NCBI GenBank assembly: GCA_019637915.1 | Contig: JAHBUV010000001.1 | Location: 2,946,565-3,010,564, forward strand | From: Pseudobdellovibrionaceae bacterium | Lineage (GTDB): Bacteria > Bdellovibrionota > Bdellovibrionia > Bdellovibrionales > Bdellovibrionaceae | Length of the DNA stretch: 64,000 nt | Direction: 5' to 3' | Shown: one piece after another, positions 47,329 to 55,396 of the stretch | Layout: each line of letters opens with the position of its first letter | Position numbering within the stretch: the stretch's first letter is position 1 | Position numbers and translations under genes: made by a program | Notes under the pieces: generated by a model | Database searches by the model: none | Seen by the model: only the letters and a program-made list of their open reading frames with translations | Told to the model about the DNA's origin: nothing

Positions 47329-49731
47329 TCACTCCGCTGGCAAGACGCAACGGAAACCGTAATCCGAGGTCTGGCGATCGGGGGGATAGGCGTAAACCAG
47401 GAACCAGCGCCCGGCGCTGGTGCTGTTTTGTCCGGTGCCTCCGTAGAGGAACGTGCGAGAGAAGGGCGTGTAATTCGACATATAGGCCGCGTGGAAGGGC
47501 AGGAACGCGTCGCTGCTGGTGTTGACGTTGTTTCTAGGCGTGTAGAGGTTCGAGGTGCTGGCCAGCGGCAGGCCGAGCGGAACTGCCAGCGTGTTGACGC
47601 GCGTGTCTTGAAACGTGTAGGTGGTGCCGACGACGAAGTTTGAACCGCCCGCCGCGAAGTCGCCGTCGAAACGGATGCCGTTGAGATCCCGGTTGCCGCT
47701 GTCGAAGTAACTGGGCCCGCCAACATAGGTGCGCACATCGGGCGCGGTGGTCAACAAGGTCGCGATGCTGTCGTTGGCGATCTCCCCTTTGCTACCGATG
47801 CCGTCTTGAACGCCATAGCGCGATTGGCAGTCGGCGCTGATGGCGGACCCGATGACGGCCGCCGGCACGTTGGCCGTGTTGGTCTGGGCCGAGCGGTTTT
47901 CGCTCACCAGCGTGCTGAGGGCCGTCGGCAGCGTCCCCAGAGCGCCGGCGCTGACGATGCAACGGGAAGCGACGGCCGTCGATCCGTTTTCCAGAGTGGC
48001 CCAGTTGGACAGGTAATAAGGATCATCTGTTTCGGTCGGCCAGGCCAGGAAGGCCTGCTTTTCCCGCATGCGCGGCAGACGGAATTGCCCATAGACGGGA
48101 TCCGTGACGGCGTTGCAGGCGGCGGCCGCCCCATAAGCCGTCAATCCGCCGATGGACGGGAGGAATTTGCTGCCGACGTTCTGGTTCGTGCTGTGCTTTA
48201 GGAGCGAAGCCGGCGAGTTCTCCCAGAAGCGTGACCAGGCGTTGTCGCCGCTTTTCAGGTAGCAGAGGCCGGTCCCGGCGTCGTAGAACGTGTCGCCGAT
48301 TTTTCCGATGGTGCTGGCCGGGGCGGCGCCCGTGTCGTGGATGCAATCGCCGTCGCTGGCGCCGGCCCCGCATTTGCCGCCTTCCAGTTGCGAAGTCCAA
48401 TTGCAGCTGCGCTCGTAGCGGTCGACGAAGAGGTTGTAGCCGAAGTCGTAGTAGCCGGAGTCGAAGACCAGGGGAGGTTTGTTGTGCCCTGTGGAGTAGG
48501 GGACGGCGCCGATCCCCTGATACGTGCAGCGATTGTGGTGCGAGGGGTCCGTGGGCGAGCCCATGGTCATGCACATCTCGTGATTGGCTGCGTCCCGTTG
48601 CAGGAGAACCATGTGGCTGGGCGGGATCGGCACGAGCAGTTTGAAGTGGCCCAAGGAGTTGTCCGAGGGCAGGGGCTCCACCCATTCGTCACCACCGGCC
48701 TTTTGCACCAGGGCCACGGCGTATTCGTAGCGCGCCGGTGACGGGGCGATCTGCGTGTCCCGGCACATCAGGACGCCGGTCCCCGAGATGCGGCACACGC
48801 GGCAGCTATCCTGGCTCGCGACCGTGCAGGAATTCGTGACCGACGTGTCGATGGCGCGGCCTTCCGCGGCCCGCACGAGGACGTACTCCGTCAGCGGCGA
48901 GGCTTTCCCGTAGAATGAATACCAGATGATCTCCACCTGGCGGGCATTGGGCGTGCGCAGGGCGCTGATCGAAGACGCGGGGGCGCCGGCGGAATCGCCG
49001 AAAGCGCGGATGTTCAAAACGTTGCGGTAGGCGAAGGGACTGGGGCCTTCGACGTGGTAGCCTTCCGTGTTGGTGGTGACGGGGAAGCTCACGGTGTTGC
49101 CGTCCTCTTTGTTGAGGGAGGCGACGTAGGCTTGGGCGCTGACCTTGTATTTATAGCCGGTGCGCAGGCCCGTGATGGTGTACGTGAGGTCGCTGCCGGT
49201 CAGGGTGGTGACGAGGGTCTTCAGGCCGCTGCCGTTGTCCGGTTCGATGTACAGGCGCACCTGATCCACCAGGGGGGCCGTGGAGACGAAGTTCACCTGC
49301 ACGCTGGTGCGTGAAGTGGTCGTGACGCCGGAAATGCCCCCCCAGGAGAGGGCGCTCACCACTTTGGTGTTGCTGTCTTCGAGACCCAACTGATCCACGA
49401 GATTGACCTGGTAGCTGTAGATCTGTCCCCAGTAGGTGTTGCCATCAATATAAGACGTGGCGCTGGGACCCACCGTGGTGATCAACACGCGCTGGCCGGC
49501 GGTGATGCGATAAATGCGGTAGCTCTGGGCCGCGCTGCCGGCGGTGGGCCAGCGGACCATGACGCCGCTGACGGTGTTCTTCGCCTCCAAAGCCCCGCTG
49601 TAGGCGATCTTGGATCCGTTGTCACTGCTGCTGTTGCTCGAGGATTGCTGGGCGGCGGGGTCAAAGCAACCGCTCAGGAATCCGAGCATACCCATCATCA
49701 GCATCATCAGAAGGACGCGCGCGAAAGTCAT
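47329..49731 (-). CDS. FN3 plus FGE-like domain lipoprotein, paralogue B
   Basis: 800 aa from the ATG at 49731 (AGGAGG 4 bases upstream, overlapping the previous stop as ATGA). Lipobox FLSGC. Two FN3-like modules lie at about 45-230 (VRWPTAGSAAQSYRIYRI; YTITGLRTGYKYKVSAQAYV). The C-terminal half resembles a diverged formylglycine-generating-enzyme (SUMF1/EgtB) fold: MVLLQRDAANHEMC at its start, DFGYNLFVDRYERSC, a block AAACNAVTDPVYGQFRLPRM, and a final SDYGFRCVLPAE. Many cysteines may form disulfides. The copper- or calcium-site residues of real FGE are not evident, so it may be a non-enzymatic ligand-binding fold. Confidence 0.75.
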   Translation of the reverse strand: MTFARVLLMMLMMGMLGFLSGCFDPAAQQSSSNSSSDNGSKIAYSGALEAKNTVSGVMVRWPTAGSAAQSYRIYRITAGQRVLITTVGPSATSYIDGNTYWGQIYSYQVNLVDQLGLEDSNTKVVSALSWGGISGVTTTSRTSVQVNFVSTAPLVDQVRLYIEPDNGSGLKTLVTTLTGSDLTYTITGLRTGYKYKVSAQAYVASLNKEDGNTVSFPVTTNTEGYHVEGPSPFAYRNVLNIRAFGDSAGAPASSISALRTPNARQVEIIWYSFYGKASPLTEYVLVRAAEGRAIDTSVTNSCTVASQDSCRVCRISGTGVLMCRDTQIAPSPARYEYAVALVQKAGGDEWVEPLPSDNSLGHFKLLVPIPPSHMVLLQRDAANHEMCMTMGSPTDPSHHNRCTYQGIGAVPYSTGHNKPPLVFDSGYYDFGYNLFVDRYERSCNWTSQLEGGKCGAGASDGDCIHDTGAAPASTIGKIGDTFYDAGTGLCYLKSGDNAWSRFWENSPASLLKHSTNQNVGSKFLPSIGGLTAYGAAAACNAVTDPVYGQFRLPRMREKQAFLAWPTETDDPYYLSNWATLENGSTAVASRCIVSAGALGTLPTALSTLVSENRSAQTNTANVPAAVIGSAISADCQSRYGVQDGIGSKGEIANDSIATLLTTAPDVRTYVGGPSYFDSGNRDLNGIRFDGDFAAGGSNFVVGTTYTFQDTRVNTLAVPLGLPLASTSNLYTPRNNVNTSSDAFLPFHAAYMSNYTPFSRTFLYGGTGQNSTSAGRWFLVYAYPPDRQTSDYGFRCVLPAE

Positions 49732-52310
49732 TCGGCCTCCTGCACGCAACGGAGGAGGACGAAAAAAAACTCGTTGGAGGAGACAGCCGTTCCGCCCAGG
49801 CGGTAGCTGACGTCGAAGCGCTGGTAAAATTGACCGGCTGGATAGACGACCGTTCCCACGGCGACGGGGCTGGTAAGCGCTGCGGTTTCGCTGAGAACCT
49901 TGCTGCCGGATTCCGCGGGCAGGGCATTGAACTGGTTCAGGGTCATCACATCTTCGTTTATCGGGTCTTTGGCGACCAAAGGCAGCCCGAGAGCCGTGTT
50001 GAGGTAAGCGATGGCGGGACTCGCAGCCGCGCCGGTCAGGTAAGTCTGGGTCACGTTGGAGGCGGAGCTCCAGCCGCGGACGCCGTTGAAGTGGAAGCCG
50101 GCGAGATCCGTGTTGCCGTTGTCGTAAGGGGAGGCCAATCCGAGGAAGTCGGGGCGGCCGGCGCCGGTGTCGGCTTGGCGGATCAAGCGATCGCTGACGA
50201 TGCTGACGCTGGTGAGATGCATGCCTTGTCGGGAGATGCAGCCCGTGGTGTAGGGGTTCCCCGGGAAGAACTGCTCGTGGAAACGGTACCCGCCACCGTA
50301 GTTGAGGCCGGCGGTGGTGTCGCGCACTTGGGCGCGCCAGTTGGTGATGGATTTGAAGGCGTTGAGGCCGAACGTCGCCCAGTCCGTGACGTTGGTGAGG
50401 CTTAACTCCGTGCTGGCGAGATCCGCGGTATTGGGGCTGCACTGCCGGAAATTGCCCATGACGCCGTCCAGGCCGTCGAACACACGGGCGCGGTACTGAC
50501 TGGTCGTTGCGTAAGGTTCGCCTTGCATCCATGCGGAGGCCTGCGTGGCGATGTGCTCGCGCCGGCGCGGCAGGCGTTTTTTCCCGTAACCCGTCGTCTG
50601 CGACTGGCAAGCGGCCCACGCGTTGGTTTGACTGACACCGCGAAGGGGGAAATTCATGTTGTTGTTGGCCTGCGGGTCATTGGACAGGATTTTTTTCCAA
50701 TCGTCGGGATCCGTGAGGGTGCCCGTGGTGTGGATGGCGGTCCAGCCGGACGCGCCTTTGATGTAACAGTAGGGAGGGGCGTTCGTGCCACGGATGAAAT
50801 AGAAAACATCCCCGATTTTGCCTTTGTTGACCCAGTTCGGATCCGACGTGGACGGGATGGTTCCCACGGTGCTGCCGCCGATGCAATCCCCGGGCTGCGG
50901 GTCGCCGGGTGCGGACGTGTCGCCGCACATGCCGCCCGCGCTTTGACGGGTCCAATTGCACATGGAGGTCCAGCGATCGGCGAACAGGTTGTAGCCGAAA
51001 TCATAATAGCTGGTCGGGAGATTCAGCAGCGGGCGGTTGGGGCCGGAATTCACGGGTGCGGCGCCCATGGCGGTGAAGGAGCAACGCTGGTATTTGCGGG
51101 GGTCGCTGGTGCGACCCAGGATCTGGCATTGCTCGTAGTTCACTGTGTCCCGCTGCACGAGGACCATGTTGTTCGGCGGCATGGGCACGGACAGCTGGAA
51201 TTCCGAGGTGTTCTGCAGGGGCAGTTCCTCGGCCCAGGTGTCGCCCAGCGCGGGGTCGGTTTTCACCATGGTCACGGCATAGTGGTAGAAGGCGGTCTCG
51301 GTCTCGGAATCGAAAGGCGGGATCTGGGTGTCCTCGCAGGTCTGGGGCCCCCCGCCGGTTTTGTCGCAGACCACGCAGGTGGTGGTCAGGGCCGGAGTGC
51401 AGGCCGTGGTGACGGAGGTGTCGAGAGTGGTCCCGTTCTTCACGCGGAACAAACGATAGTGGGTGCTGGAGTTGGAGTTTTGGAAGGGCACCCAGGTCAA
51501 GCGCGCCAAACGGGTGTTCGGGGCGCGGGCGTTGTCGGCGGGATCGAGGGTCTGGCCCGGGGCTGCGCCGTAAACCATGGCGCTCATGAATCCACGGTAT
51601 TTGTATTCATTCAGGCTCTCGACGGGGTCACCGGTGCCGAAGGACTCCGAGGGGCTTTGGCGTTCGACGTAGACCTGGTTGCCGTCCTCGCCGCCGGCGA
51701 AGCCCATATAGGCCTGGGCGTTGAAACGGTAAGTGATTCCCGAGCGCAACGTCGTCATGTCGAGGGTCGTCGCCGATCCCTGGATGCGGCCCATGAGGAT
51801 TTTCGTGCCGCCGTTTTTCGGTTGCGCGTAGATGCGGACTTCGTCGAAAGAACCGAGGGCCGAGTTGATGCGCGCCTGCAGGGTGGTCGGGCCCATGATC
51901 ACCACGTCGGCGATGCCATCGAAGGCGACGGTGGCGGCGGTTTTGTTGTTGGTGTCCTCGTTGCCGGTCATGTCGATGGCGCGCACGCGGTAGGTGTACA
52001 AACCGCCCGAGATCAGGCCGGTGTCGGTGTAGGAGGTGATGTTGGCGGCGACCTCGTTGACAAGGGTCCAATTGGAACTGCCCCCGCTTTGCACGATGGT
52101 GTAGATGCGGTAGCCCTGTACGCTCTGCAGGGATGGGTTCCAGCTGAGGCGCACGCTCGTCGGCGTGCCGCCGAGGTTGGTGGCGCTTTGGATGCCTTCG
52201 AACCATGAGCTGCTGGCGGCGCTGTTGCTCGATGGTTTGACGTCTTCCGCCAAACAGCCGGTCAGCGCGAGCGCGCTCAGCAAAAGTGGGAACATCAGCA
52301 GGCGTTTCAC
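49728..52310 (-). CDS. FN3 plus FGE-like domain lipoprotein, paralogue A
   Basis: 860 aa, GTG start, signal with lipobox ALTGC. The same plan as the next gene: FN3-like modules at about 50-230 (VRLSWNPSLQSVQGYRIYTI; GGLYTYRVRAIDMTGNED), an Fn3-linked module to about 360, then the FGE-like region: NMVLVQRDTVNYEQC, DFGYNLFADRWTSMCNW, AWAACQSQTTGYGKKRLPRR, and ending FVLLRCVQEAE. The Cys positions match paralogue B closely, so the pair arose by duplication. The domain call is by pattern only. Probably a surface-exposed recognition protein. Confidence 0.75.
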   Translation of the reverse strand: MKRLLMFPLLLSALALTGCLAEDVKPSSNSAASSSWFEGIQSATNLGGTPTSVRLSWNPSLQSVQGYRIYTIVQSGGSSNWTLVNEVAANITSYTDTGLISGGLYTYRVRAIDMTGNEDTNNKTAATVAFDGIADVVIMGPTTLQARINSALGSFDEVRIYAQPKNGGTKILMGRIQGSATTLDMTTLRSGITYRFNAQAYMGFAGGEDGNQVYVERQSPSESFGTGDPVESLNEYKYRGFMSAMVYGAAPGQTLDPADNARAPNTRLARLTWVPFQNSNSSTHYRLFRVKNGTTLDTSVTTACTPALTTTCVVCDKTGGGPQTCEDTQIPPFDSETETAFYHYAVTMVKTDPALGDTWAEELPLQNTSEFQLSVPMPPNNMVLVQRDTVNYEQCQILGRTSDPRKYQRCSFTAMGAAPVNSGPNRPLLNLPTSYYDFGYNLFADRWTSMCNWTRQSAGGMCGDTSAPGDPQPGDCIGGSTVGTIPSTSDPNWVNKGKIGDVFYFIRGTNAPPYCYIKGASGWTAIHTTGTLTDPDDWKKILSNDPQANNNMNFPLRGVSQTNAWAACQSQTTGYGKKRLPRRREHIATQASAWMQGEPYATTSQYRARVFDGLDGVMGNFRQCSPNTADLASTELSLTNVTDWATFGLNAFKSITNWRAQVRDTTAGLNYGGGYRFHEQFFPGNPYTTGCISRQGMHLTSVSIVSDRLIRQADTGAGRPDFLGLASPYDNGNTDLAGFHFNGVRGWSSASNVTQTYLTGAAASPAIAYLNTALGLPLVAKDPINEDVMTLNQFNALPAESGSKVLSETAALTSPVAVGTVVYPAGQFYQRFDVSYRLGGTAVSSNEFFFVLLRCVQEAE

Positions 52311-52317
52311 ATGAGGC

Positions 52318-52342
52318 TTATCGGCGGTTTTTCGCGACTTTA
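52318..52342 (-). promoter_or_regulatory. Sigma28 (FliA)-like box upstream of paralogue A
   Basis: On the minus strand TAAAGTCG (52342-52335) and GCCGATAA (52325-52318) match the flagellar-sigma consensus, but the spacing is 9 instead of 11. The -10 box lies only 7 bases before the GTG, so a transcript from it would be nearly leaderless. Tentative. Confidence 0.3.
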
Positions 52343-52451
52343 TGAGCTTTCAGGACCCTGAATTGTTCGCCGATTATGAACGTTTCGGAATGAGAATGAG
52401 GAAGACTCAGGCTTCGGTCTGATGGAATCTATGGATTCCTAGGGGTCTTTT

Positions 52452-53702
52452 CTATTTTCTGAGTTGGGACAAAAGGCGCTTTGATTGGGAGTCCAAAACG
52501 CCTCTGACCAGACTCAAGGCGGGTGAAGGCCCGTGGATTTCTTTGAATGTCCGCTGAACCGTTGGGAAATTCGCCTGCAGAATCTCAAGCACGTACTCGA
52601 CCCGCTGATGCACCAGTTTGGGGGAGACCTGAATGCTCTCTGCCAAGCGGCTCCAATGAGTTCCTGTGATGGTGCCGGAGTCGCGAGACCCGCCAATTGA
52701 AAAGGCAAGGTTTTTAGAAATGCTCTTATAAACCCTGGTGCTGACAAGGTCATAGAAAGGGGCGAGCCTCCAATGATTCGGCGATGTCATCAGCAGGGAA
52801 ATGTTTTTTGCGTGATTGTCGCAATTACCAATGGCGACGTTGAAAATCAACCAGTCGATGAGGCTTGCAATGTCTTGAGTCACATTGTCGCTGCGCTCGC
52901 TGAGGAAATCAAAAACCCGGGAGATGTCCGGGCCATTGTCGTTTTCGTACTTGCTCTGATGGCTGAAACCTAAAGCCTGGCAGAAGTCCTCTTGATGCAA
53001 ACGTTTTAAGGAGTTGTCGATGTTCGCCCTGTCATAGCGGGCAATCAGGGCGAAATGGGTTTTTTCATGGGTGAGCAGTTCGATGTCAGCGACATCCGCC
53101 AGCAGGCCCGCTGCGAGCCAGCCACTCAAACATTCATTCTCCGGAAGATACTTGAAATGACGGCTTGGCAATTTCAAGATATGGGACGAGGGTGCCCCCG
53201 CCTGGGGAAGATAGAGTTTCCCATCTCTGTAGTAAACGGGGAGTTTATCCTGTGCGCCAGCCAGGGATAAACGAATGTCTCCATCCCTGTTGTAGGTTGC
53301 GAACACATCGGCGCCGCTTTTCCATGTTTCCCAAATTTTCGCGAGTGAAAGGCCGCGGTAAAAGTCCCCATCCCGGTGAAAATGAGAACCCTGCGGGCGG
53401 ATCTCAAGCGCGCCGGCACAGTCCCCGCCGATTTCTTTGAGCAATGAAAAGTCATTGCTGATGGAGATCCCGAGTTTTCTGGTAATGGCGGCGCGGACGT
53501 CTCCTTCCGGCAAAAAATTGGCGAAAAATCGCTTGGCGGCGTGCGGGGCGAAATTCCCGGAGAGAGGAAGAGAGGCGGAAATAGCGAAGGATTTCGGGTT
53601 GGACGTCCAGTTCACATCATACTGGAAGCTCAGTCCTTCCGATTCTTCACGGATTCGTCCGACAAGGTCCTTTTCAAAAAAGACATCCAGGGTCTCAGTC
53701 AT
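52452..53702 (-). CDS. hipA: HipA-family Ser/Thr kinase toxin
   Basis: 416 aa. An N-terminal subdomain (about 1-100; FEKDLVGRIREE, RFFANFLPEGDVR) is followed by the ATP-binding loop SLAGAQDKLPV (146-156), whose Ser146 matches the E. coli HipA autophosphorylated Ser150. The catalytic motif is NCDNHAKN (293-300, D295), and the metal-binding Asp is in APFYDLVST (D318). Full-length and apparently intact. In E. coli HipA phosphorylates glutamyl-tRNA synthetase and causes persistence. It overlaps hipB by eight bases. It is visibly more AT-rich than its neighbours, which suggests acquisition. Confidence 0.94.
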   Translation of the reverse strand: MTETLDVFFEKDLVGRIREESEGLSFQYDVNWTSNPKSFAISASLPLSGNFAPHAAKRFFANFLPEGDVRAAITRKLGISISNDFSLLKEIGGDCAGALEIRPQGSHFHRDGDFYRGLSLAKIWETWKSGADVFATYNRDGDIRLSLAGAQDKLPVYYRDGKLYLPQAGAPSSHILKLPSRHFKYLPENECLSGWLAAGLLADVADIELLTHEKTHFALIARYDRANIDNSLKRLHQEDFCQALGFSHQSKYENDNGPDISRVFDFLSERSDNVTQDIASLIDWLIFNVAIGNCDNHAKNISLLMTSPNHWRLAPFYDLVSTRVYKSISKNLAFSIGGSRDSGTITGTHWSRLAESIQVSPKLVHQRVEYVLEILQANFPTVQRTFKEIHGPSPALSLVRGVLDSQSKRLLSQLRK

Positions 53703-53919
53703 GGTGCTCGCGGCTCGTGATGGACAGATCGAGCCCCAAGCGTTTCAACACGTGCAGGGCTTTACCGAACTCCATGGTTTTTTTGCCATGTTCCAGCTCT
53801 GAAATAAAGCGTCGACCGACGCCTGAAATCCGCGCGAGTTCTTCTTGGGAAAGGCCACGGGCTTTCCTCGTTTGTCTGACGATGGTTCCAATGTCTTCCA
53901 ACGAACGAATGTTTCTCAA
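53695..53919 (-). CDS. hipB: HipB-type Xre antitoxin
   Basis: 74 aa, TTG start with GAGG 5 bases upstream. HTH_3 fold: IGTIVRQTRKARGLSQEELA then RISGVGRRFISELEHGKKT, followed by FGKALHVLKRLGLDLSI. HipB proteins bind DNA as dimers, repress the operon and inactivate HipA. Three palindromes upstream are its likely operators. The stop overlaps the HipA start. Confidence 0.93.
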   Translation of the reverse strand: MRNIRSLEDIGTIVRQTRKARGLSQEELARISGVGRRFISELEHGKKTMEFGKALHVLKRLGLDLSITSREHHD

Positions 53920-53936
53920 GAGAACCTCTTCCTGAA

Positions 53937-53965
53937 ATTATACTCTTGATCCCGATCGGGCGCAA
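53937..53965 (-). promoter_or_regulatory. hipBA promoter
   Basis: On the minus strand TTGCGC (53965-53960), a 17-bp spacer and a perfect TATAAT (53942-53937) give a good sigma70-type promoter. Transcription would begin near 53930, about 10 bases before the TTG start of hipB. Operator O1 lies wholly within the spacer, so HipB binding would block RNA polymerase. Confidence 0.75.
53948..53963. promoter_or_regulatory. hip operator O1 (degenerate right half)
   Basis: GATCCCGATCGGG has the perfect core palindrome CCCGATCGGG at 53951-53960. The left outer half matches O2/O3 (GATCC), the right outer half (GGCGC) does not. It sits in the promoter spacer. Confidence 0.65.
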
Positions 53966-53981
53966 TCTAAGTCTTTGAACC

Positions 53982-54007
53982 AATTTGATCCCGTTCAGGA
54001 TCAAATT
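53982..54007. promoter_or_regulatory. hip operator O2
   Basis: Perfect 10-bp arms AATTTGATCC and GGATCAAATT around the 6-bp centre CGTTCA. It shares GATCC-N6-GGATC with O3. Its centre is 39 bp from the centre of O1 and 39 bp from O3. Confidence 0.75.
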
Positions 54008-54022
54008 GCTGTGGTATTTCAT

Positions 54023-54044
54023 CATGATCCCGATCGGGATCATG
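54023..54044. promoter_or_regulatory. hip operator O3
   Basis: A perfect 22-bp palindrome with half site CATGATCCCGA. It ends 2 bp before the stop codon of the upstream VWA gene, so the regulatory region fills the whole gap between the two genes. Confidence 0.75.
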
Positions 54045-54046
54045 GG

Positions 54047-55396
54047 TCATTGAAGCCAGTTCGTCCGGTCTTCCGCTCGTACGGGCACGCGGCGTGCGCC
54101 GGGCGGCACCAAGTGGGCCTCGACCCGCCCTGCGCCCATGGTGATCTCCAGCACGCGTTGCCGGTCGGAGCGGTCATTGTCGATCCAGCGCAGCTCTTTT
54201 TTGAGTTTTTCATCGAGGGCGATGCGACTGTTTTCCGGGGTGATGCGCAGGGTCTGCTCGGGCAGTCGGCCTTTCAACCATTCCGGCGAAACGACCTTGA
54301 GCGTCCAGGTGCCGATGGGGATGTCTTTCGCTTCCAGGCGATCGCCGTTGAGGCGGGCCTGCACCGGAATCCGCTTCGGTTCGCCATGCACTTCGCGGGT
54401 GCGGTCGCTCGGCGTGAGCTCAAAGCCCAGGGAAATCTCCTCGAAAGAGGCGTCGCCGCGAGGGCGTTGGAAGAAATCCGAGAGGAGGAACTGCCGGCGC
54501 TCGCGATCTTTCAAGGAGACCGGCAGGCTTTTGCCATTGGCGTTCACGTAGCGGATGACGTAGTCCCCGGCGGGAAGATCCAAGGGCAGGCCGCCGTACC
54601 ATTCGCGCCACACTTTGCCTTTGATGAGGACCTGGAAGTGATCGGCGGCTTCGGAGCCGCGCACATGGAGCTGAGCGGGTCCCATTTGATCTTTGTTTTC
54701 GCCGGTGGCGCCGCCGCCAGCCGTTCCGGTGCCCAGGCTTCCCTGGTTGGTGCCGCCCGTGGCGGAGGCGTTGGCGTCGGCATCGGGTCCCAGTTGCTGC
54801 AGGCGCTTCACCGCCTCGGCCTGCAAGGATTCCGACACGGCTCTTTGCATGTCGTAGGAACTTTCGGCCGAGAAGAACTTCACCTGCACGTTCGTCGTTT
54901 TGGGATCCTTCAGGCACTCGAGTTTTTGCGCGTCGTTTTTCAGGTCATAGCCGACGATGACGAGATTGAGTTTTTTCCGGCGCGCGCCCAGGTCGCGGTC
55001 GAGGGCGAGCAGAGCTTGGCAAGGATCCTCGCCGCAGGTGTCGGCGCCGTCCGTGAAGAGCAGGGCGGTGGAGCCTTTGAGATCCTGCGACCAGTCGCGC
55101 ATGTAGCGCAAGGTGCGGGCCAAGGGCGTTTTGCCGTAAGGACCGGGCTTCATCCCCAGGGTGGTCGCGAGGCTCTGGGCGGGCGTCGTCTTGAAAACTT
55201 GGAAGTCCTGACAGCCCTTCGCGGGATTGGCTCCGAAGACCACCATGCGCACGGATTCGCCGGCGGGAAGGGTGGACAGGACGGCGCGGGCCTGGTTTTT
55301 TAACTGCAGGATTTTCGGTTGCTGCTCCAAGGCCTGGTCCATGGATCCACTGAAGTCGAGAACAAGCAGCAGGGCGATGGCGGGCGTCACTGCCAT
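54047..55396 (-). CDS. VWA-domain protein
   Basis: 449 aa. GGAGG lies about 10 bases before the ATG. The VWA domain starts at once: ALLLVLDFSGSMDQAL with MIDAS D-x-S-G-S (about 14-18), Thr site in GKTPLARTL, and LLFTDGADTCGEDPC. The C-terminal part (about 240-449) looks like two beta-sandwich modules. No signal peptide is seen; the hydrophobic start is the first VWA strand. It could be cytoplasmic or be exported by another route. It overlaps the upstream secreted-protein gene by ten bases, so they are likely co-transcribed. Confidence 0.8.
   Translation of the reverse strand: MAVTPAIALLLVLDFSGSMDQALEQQPKILQLKNQARAVLSTLPAGESVRMVVFGANPAKGCQDFQVFKTTPAQSLATTLGMKPGPYGKTPLARTLRYMRDWSQDLKGSTALLFTDGADTCGEDPCQALLALDRDLGARRKKLNLVIVGYDLKNDAQKLECLKDPKTTNVQVKFFSAESSYDMQRAVSESLQAEAVKRLQQLGPDADANASATGGTNQGSLGTGTAGGGATGENKDQMGPAQLHVRGSEAADHFQVLIKGKVWREWYGGLPLDLPAGDYVIRYVNANGKSLPVSLKDRERRQFLLSDFFQRPRGDASFEEISLGFELTPSDRTREVHGEPKRIPVQARLNGDRLEAKDIPIGTWTLKVVSPEWLKGRLPEQTLRITPENSRIALDEKLKKELRWIDNDRSDRQRVLEITMGAGRVEAHLVPPGARRVPVRAEDRTNWLQ

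Noticed and set aside
47329-50619. 1096-aa frame that would extend the FN3/FGE-like paralogue B upstream
   Set aside because: The part before 49731 is arginine/proline-rich shadow sequence of paralogue A. The ATG at 49731 has AGGAGG and begins a perfect lipoprotein signal.
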